A stretch of 64,000 nucleotides of DNA from Rhizophlyctis rosea (lineage: Eukaryota > Chytridiomycota > Chytridiomycetes > Rhizophlyctidales > Rhizophlyctidaceae): assembly GCA_027596075.1 (NCBI GenBank), contig JADGJC010000105.1, positions 55,839-119,838 on the forward strand, given 5' to 3'. Of the stretch, positions 57,901-64,000 are shown piece by piece (within the stretch, counting starts at the first letter, position 1; each line of letters begins with the position of its first letter). The notes beneath the pieces are model-generated. The model was given only the letters and a program-made list of their open reading frames with translations, was not told the DNA's origin and made no database searches. Both the position numbers and the translations under genes were made by a program.

Positions 57901-60900
57901 ATGTCTCCGAACAAAAAGCAACGGATTGCAGACGAGAAGGAGGAGATGAAGCGTCGGTTCATATTCTGCGTTCGCCAACTGTCTGGAAAATCGGAGATGG
58001 ATATTAGAAATGCGATTGGTGACGAGTCGGAATATATTCCTGTGGTAGCGGAGCAGAACGGTGTCCGTATAGTTATATGGAATGGCCTCAAACCGTCGAA
58101 TGTGATCAAAGTGCATGGGCCCGAAGCAGCCGAAGGAGTGAGGGTGTGGAACTTGCAATATGATGGTTCAGGCTACTATCCGCTAGATAGTACCCGATTG
58201 AAAAACATTTGGATGGGTGAGGAGGTACGTACAACTGTTTGCATGGCGTGTGCAGAAGGCCATAATCTGAAAGCTTTCTAATTGACATTCCAGTCGGAAG
58301 ATGAAGATACAGAGGACGAAGAGATGGCGGATGTCGAACATCACAAACCAAGTGACGGGTCGGATGTCGAGATGTCCGAGGCCGAGGAGTATATAGAATT
58401 AAATAAAGGGAGGCTCACCTTTACTCCAAACGATGACAAAGATGACGAGAAACAAGAGCCCTACGGTCCTGGTCGTGCAAGGCTAACCGATATCATCGCT
58501 AGGCAGTATCAACAACTCCCAGGGGCACCGGCGTTGGTGACTGTGGACGATATGGATGGATCTATGATTAGAGCACCAGAGGAAGTCGGTCTTCCACGCA
58601 ATCGGCACCTGTGTATATGGTCCTTATCGTGTTCCCAAAAGGCTTTGAACTACGGGAGCATGGGGGAACGCATCGCATTCATCAATGACCACCTGCCTGA
58701 TGTGAACTTCGTCACTCAACCCTTTGCGTATGGGCTGCGGATGCTACCGAACAGTGTGGGCACTGTAGATTTGCATACGACCGCATATCCGATTGCAGCA
58801 CTGCACATTTTGCGCGATTTCCTCCAGTCGTACTTTAGTAGGGAAACTTATGGTCCCATCCAAATCTTCCTAACATTCGTGCTGCAACCGGAAGCGCAGC
58901 AATTGGAAATAATGCAGAGGCGCAAGGAGGCTCAAAGGGATACTGGTGGAAGTCCTTTCGAACCCCATTTGATACTTTTCGAGCATAGTGGGGAGGATGA
59001 CCGAGAGGAGTTGATGTTGATCTTGCCATTGCTGGAGGAGCAATTGAACAGCTTGCAGTTGCAGCGGATCCCGCTCCCGGACACCAATGTGGCGGCTACA
59101 TTCGAGTTGGATGATTTGCATGCCTACCTGTATGAAGACAAGGCGGGGCTTTCAATGTGTTGCCTTAGATTCGCTGTCCTCCCACAACCCGCAATTGCAC
59201 GGCAAAGTCCACGGATTCCACCTCCAAGCGCCACTGAACCATATGTATTCCACGAAGAGGTTGCGTGGGACAACTACGGCGAGCTGCTATATGGTCCTAT
59301 TGACCTGGCGAAGAACGTTCTAGCTTATATGGAAGCAGTTGTCGGACCAGAAATCCATGAAGATCGGCTCAAAACGATGCTAGTTGACTTTACCGATCCT
59401 CCCCTTGTCGTCATCTCAAAAATCATCTCGGTGCTAATTCCGCGCGGTCCTCCAACTCTCGAAAAAGTTTATACAGACCTGATTGTGCACGGCCAAGAAC
59501 GAGCCGGGAAGTCCGCTGCTCTGATTTTGCCAACATTAGTTGCCAATTCGCCCCCAATGAGAGCGATATCAGCTGCAGCCAACAAAAGAGTGAGAACAGC
59601 TCTAGCTGTCGGCCCCAACACCCGGGGACCGGAAAAGGACGCTCTGACAAAGCTGGGGCCATCCACGATTTCGGGTCACTTGTCCAACCTCCAGCGTCTT
59701 ACTCAAAAGGACATCCATTTGATGGACAATGCATCGGACATTGACGCGTATGTGTTTGGAGACAGCGATAATAGAGCGAAGATGCTTCAGGACATGATGA
59801 AACGCGGGGAATTGATTGGGCATGGCACAACACAGGCGAAGATTGATTGGCTGAATGTTATTGACGAAGCCTCGCACTTTTTCGGGAGGGGCTTTTGGGG
59901 CGGCAGCTACAGCATGTCGGAAACAAAATGGCGGGATATAATCAAACGGCCATGCGTACGAGCGAACATTTATGTCGATGCTACACCAGGGCCTCTCTTT
60001 TACCGTGGGGGGGATCGTGTTTTAGGTAGAGGTGGGTCCATACAGGTGCTTCGGTTGAAACGGTCGGATACGTATTACGGTGCGGATCGCCTTGAGACCA
60101 AGTACGTTCTGGCAAACGGCGACAGCTTTGATTCTTGCAAGGTCGGAAGATATAAACAGGAAATCCCGGATGGAAGCGTGGACCTGTATAATGCAGCTCA
60201 TCGGTGTCTCAGTGCGTATCTCAACACGCCTGTTCACGACTGTACTCAGGAGGGGCAACAGTATCGTGTATTACCAATCTTTCTTATCGGTCTAACGGAA
60301 AAGGTTGAGATGAAACAAGCTGGTGGGCAGAAGCAGCTCGCAGTAAAGTTGGCAATGGGTGAATACCAAGGGCATGAGTGGGATGAGGATAATCAGCAAT
60401 GGAAACCCCGGTCGTATGAGAGGGAAAAGCCGGTGTGCATAACTTACGCCAACAACATAATAACCATATTTGTTGAGATCGAAGGGGAGGTGCGCGTGGA
60501 GACTGCCAATAATTTCATCTTACGTTGTTTTCCAAATCACTCAAGCCTGGGCGTCGACGACGAGAAAGCAGGGAACGCCAAAACTATGGGAGATAGCATA
60601 TCGGATACCATGCCCCTCGTGATGGAAAAGTATGGCGTGACACGACCAGTGTTTTTACTTGGTTACGGACGTTTTGCCCGCTTGGTAACTGTTGCGTTCA
60701 AGAAAACGTTCGATAACATTGATCACCGGTGGATCGTCACGCATGCCGCCATGAAAGTAACCATGAAACAGAAAACAGAGGAATACACAAGATGTATGGA
60801 GGACATCAGGCAGTTTGTTGCGCGAACGCTCACACGGACATACGGACTGCACCACGACACCCTATCCTCGTCCCCTTCCCCTAACCCCAATCTACTTTCA

Positions 60901-63069
60901 CATCCATGTGGCTTTCGTCCAAAATTCGTCATATAGTTAGCAACGCAGCAGGGAGTGAAGGAAGCTATTGCGGATCACATACGGACCACATACTACTTCA
61001 TGCACCATCTTGCATACCATCGAGATTTGGATCTGGCGCAGCAAGCTATGGCGAACACTCCATTGCCTAGCGGTCTCTACGGGCGCAAACATCTGTCGAC
61101 AAAGCGCAAAACCATCAACTCCATTGTTCCAAATACTCGTCCCTTCAATAGCATTGAGTATGCCCGGACCCATCATCCAGGCTTTTTGCAGCAATTTGCA
61201 AACTATTATGATAGATTAGGTATCGAATCACAAATCCAACTGCTTCGCAACGAGGAAAACTTGCGTCGGGAGATGGAAGCAGCTCAGGAAGCATATCTTC
61301 AAATGGCCACGTCGCAGGCAGCGCACGTTATACCCAACCACTTCTTTGATCGCTTCTACCCACAGCACGATTTAGTATTCTCCACGGAAGAGCGCATTGC
61401 TCTTCATGATCTATACTTAAAGCGTTGCAGACCGGCGATCGATAAGATGTGTTTCAACTTCATTCAAAACCCGGCCGCACCAACTTCGCCTCTGGACACA
61501 GCGATGGAAATGTTTGCTCGTCTCTTCGCATTCAATTACACTTGGCAACTAGACAATTATGGGGCGGCGTGCGCGGAAGTTCCGTCCACATTCCGTCGAC
61601 AGGGCTGTGTTCTGTCCGTGATTTGGTTTGCTTTAAGTGATCGGCAGCTGAAGGTGGGAATTTCCAAAAATGAAATCATTTGCCTACAGCGGTTCGCAGG
61701 ATACAAAGCCGATGAGATAGATGATTTGAATTGGTTGACCTATCCGTCCGTGAATAAGGCCTCACTGGTTACCACATCGTTATTGGAAGTATCGTCAGGC
61801 TTCCTCAAACTTGGGGACGAGTTTCTTGTCCGGCGGGGCGAATTCGCTGATTTGTCGGGAAGTTTGCCAGGTGGATCGCCGTTGTTGAAAAGATTTTTGG
61901 ACTCGTGTAGGCATCATACGTTATCATTTCTTCGGGATCATGCTGGGAAAGTGTACGAATCCCTTGAAAGCCAGACCATGAACACAGGAATTCCATTCGG
62001 CGTTCAGCTTTAGTACAACCGCGTCAATCGAAGAGGCAATCGATCATTGCGACAGAGCAAATCCTTTCACTGGACTGGCGTATAAGAATGTATTTTCAAT
62101 AGTTTAGAAACACAGTACAACGAGATGTTCATCACAACGGCGCGACGCTCGGTCTGCCAAGCAGTTGACTTTGATCAGGATCGACGTCGTAATATAGAAG
62201 CCTGGTGGTTGATCGTCAGCCCATGGCTATCCTACTTGAGGGGGGTGAAAAGTGACGCCACGAGGGACCTGGACCCAACAGGGATTCTGATTGGAATAAT
62301 GGCATGTCAATGCGAAGAAGGCTTACCACCATCTACATTTGATCGCTTATATCAACTACTATTTGGCGGGGAGAGCGACACACAGGATGCCTACGCTTGC
62401 AGGGATCAGATAGCCACAAAAGAATTGCTCTTTGCCCGGGAGAATCCACGGACTTACACTAAACCATTGGTGATGCTGGACAACGAAGGGAAGTATGTGC
62501 TCCACGGAGCGTGGTCAAACTTCTTCGAGGGGCATTTCCCAAAATACATAGGAGACGAGTATGAGGACATTAGTGACGAATTTTTGGAACAACTGCGGGA
62601 AGTCCTTGAAGGGCTAATATTTCAGGCATTTAGAACTCTCCAGGGGAACGGGTTGGTCGTCGTGGAAGAGGTGATAGAAGATGTACCTCATGCAGTTTTA
62701 GAATACCGCGAACGATTCGATGCCGACCTTGCGAGAGCTGCCACCCTCCCTGAATCGGAGTGGCCCACAATGAAGCTACTTGCGGATAAGCTAACAAAGC
62801 CTGAGCGCAAGTACTGGTGTGTGTTCTGCAAACTCTTCATCCGTGACGGTCAGGTCCAACCGCTCACGCGGATCAACGCCGCGGTGAGGAAGGAAGTTAA
62901 AGAGTGGCACTCACGAACATATGGGAAGGGGACAACCATCAATCTGCCATATCATGGGCCTCGCTTGCCCGATCAGCGACGGCCTTGGCGTGACAGGGCG
63001 TCAGGAGGGTATGCGCACATTGTGAAAGTTGGCGGAGATGATCCTGAATTGTATCGGATCGCATGGTGA
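57901..63069 (+). CDS. Large P-loop ATPase / SF2-helicase-like protein, about 1,620 aa, 4 long exons
   Basis: Novel to me. Residues 1-108 resemble the second half of an OTU-type fold (GDESEYIPVVAEQNGVRIVI, VWNLQYDGSGYYPLD). After an acidic linker comes a helicase-like core. It has Walker A GQERAGKSAALILPTLV (about 508), Walker B VIDEASHFFGRG (about 632), a motif-III-like YVDATPGP (about 670), and FLLGYGRFARLVTVAF (about 896) with WIVTHAAMKV. This order recalls Z1-type SF2 ATPases. The rest (GRKHLSTKRKTINSIVPNTR, CVLSVIWFALSDRQLKVGIS, YWCVFCKLFIRDG) matches nothing I know. Introns: 58225-58293 and 62013-62102 are firm. The third, about 60794-60940 (CTAAC branch-like site at 60881), removes an in-frame TAG at 60934 but its exact ends are unsure. 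Exons of 2.5, 1.1 and 1.0 kb contrast with neighbouring genes. Confidence 0.72.
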
Positions 63070-63826
63070 GATGTAAGGCTTTCACAACCTTCTCAATTGC
63101 AACAGTGTAAGCACTTCAATCATCGCTCGATCTGCATTCATTTTCAGTACTAATGAACGTCAAACAGAAATGCGAAGGGAGAAAGAGGTCCAAAGCTTTA
63201 GAGTAGACCTATCTTATTGCACAATTTTGTTATTTTCTCTTTTCAAATTGCTATTCGCTAGAGCGTTACCGATCATAGTTGGTAACGTCCAATTCCTTGG
63301 TGAGTATTGCGCATAGTGTGTATTTGGCGGGACCGTATCTTCCAAAATGGGGTTTGGCTTTTCCCCAAACCTTTTTATCCTCGTCCGACCTCTTCCCCAA
63401 GCAAGAGACTGCCTCACACTGTTTGGATTTTTCGCAGCAACAGTCACGCTCAATACATGAGAAGTGATTGTACCAAACGTCATCAGCAATGAATGGAGGT
63501 TACGGAAGACGTGCGATCTTCATCTATCACCAACGCCATCACACATATTTCTGCGCTCTTTCACTGCACGTAAGGAATAGTTGATTATGAAGGACGCCGC
63601 TATCGGAATCCAAATCCGCAGGGGAATGGCCGTTCTATACCTCGCGTAAGCCCATCGCAGATTGCGGACAAATCACCCAGTTTTGGCTCGCCGGCACTCG
63701 TATGCGGGAGCGCAACGTAAAAGGCGTCGTGGCGGGTAATGCATTCCACGATGATGATAAACTTATATACACATCTTGACTGGCCTACAAAGGGCCCTAT
63801 TTACATTTATGAAGTGTACTACCTAC
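63070..63826. other. Spacer at the right end
   Basis: These 757 bp contain no supported gene. An AT-rich patch near 63220-63250 may be the 3' end of the helicase-like transcript. Confidence 0.4.
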
Positions 63827-64000
63827 TCAGAAATCGCACCCACTCGCCAACAAATCAAACAAATTGTTCGATTTCGTCCCACCTCCTTTCCCCCCACCAC
63901 CACCACCACCTCCTCCTCCCCCAAGATTCTTCTTCCTCCTCTTAGCCTTCACCCCACCCCCCTTCTCCACCGTCCCCTTCCCCCACCCCCCACCAACAAC
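63827..64000 (-). CDS. Partial CDS, Gly-rich C-terminus running off the window
   Basis: On the minus strand an open frame enters from the window edge and reads VEKGGGVKAKRRKKNLG, then a run of ten glycines, then KGGGTKSNNLFDLLASGCDF and TGA. A basic KAKRRKK patch, a poly-Gly spacer and a short ordered tail look like the end of a nucleic-acid-binding protein. The Gly run comes from a GGT/GGA/GGG tract, so a simple repeat in non-coding DNA is the alternative. Not enough is visible to name it. Confidence 0.4.
   Translation of the reverse strand, partial: VVGGGWGKGTVEKGGGVKAKRRKKNLGGGGGGGGGGGKGGGTKSNNLFDLLASGCDF

Noticed and set aside
55500..63300. Terminal inverted repeats around the nuclease-like and helicase-like genes that would mark an intact mobile element.
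   Set aside because: I compared the flanks by eye and saw no matching inverted ends or target-site duplication; a computed self-alignment would be decisive.

Overview
This is 64 kb of nuclear DNA from a zoosporic (flagellated) fungus, most likely a chytrid-grade lineage. Four observations support that reading. Genes carry many short introns (about 55 to 95 nt, GT..AG). The housekeeping genes are fungal in character (Nrd1/Seb1-type terminator, Ist3/RBMX2, Dsk2-type ubiquilin, IQGAP/Rng2). A complete IFT74 gene is present, which non-flagellated fungi lack. Intergenic spaces are short and genes alternate strand freely. I cannot name the species from sequence alone.

Layout. 0.3-5 kb: ubiquilin (+), PRMT1-type arginine methyltransferase (-, with an in-frame TGA) and epsilon-COP (+). 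5-10.2 kb: a PIP-box protein with a clamp-loader-like helical region (-), a METTL21-type methyltransferase (+) and GAPDH (-). 11-13.8 kb: a HET-domain protein (-) and a small Cys-rich protein (+). 14.3-22.4 kb: IQGAP (-), an unknown small protein (+) and fructosamine-3-kinase (-). 22.7-26.4 kb: a membrane protein fused to a TTC39/Iml2-like TPR region. 26.9-33.8 kb: an uncertain, possibly broken gene, then Nrd1/Seb1 (+) and a METTL25-type methyltransferase (-).

33.8-40.6 kb is gene-poor and repeat-rich. It holds a tRNA-like element, a triplicated palindromic repeat, two direct-repeat families and two weak small multi-exon genes. It also holds a small gene with an in-frame TGA and a gene combining an MLKL-like four-helix bundle with Sel1 repeats (-). 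40.6-47 kb carries Ist3/RBMX2 (-), syntaxin-5/Sed5 (+) and IFT74 (-). 47-50.4 kb is another gene-poor stretch with diverged duplications. 50.4-53.8 kb carries a seven-TM orphan receptor-like protein and an alpha/beta hydrolase, both minus.

The last 8 kb is the least ordinary part. A predicted PD-(D/E)XK nuclease-like protein with an altered catalytic motif (55.8-57 kb) is followed on the same strand by a gene of about 1,620 codons (57.9-63.1 kb). That gene encodes a P-loop, helicase-like ATPase with long, almost intronless exons, unlike its neighbours. Together with the HET gene and the MLKL-like/Sel1 gene, it makes the window unusually rich in families linked to self/non-self conflict, cell death or mobile elements. 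Whether these genes act together is inference. Exon boundaries were placed by eye from splice signals and frame continuity, so spans are more reliable than individual junctions.
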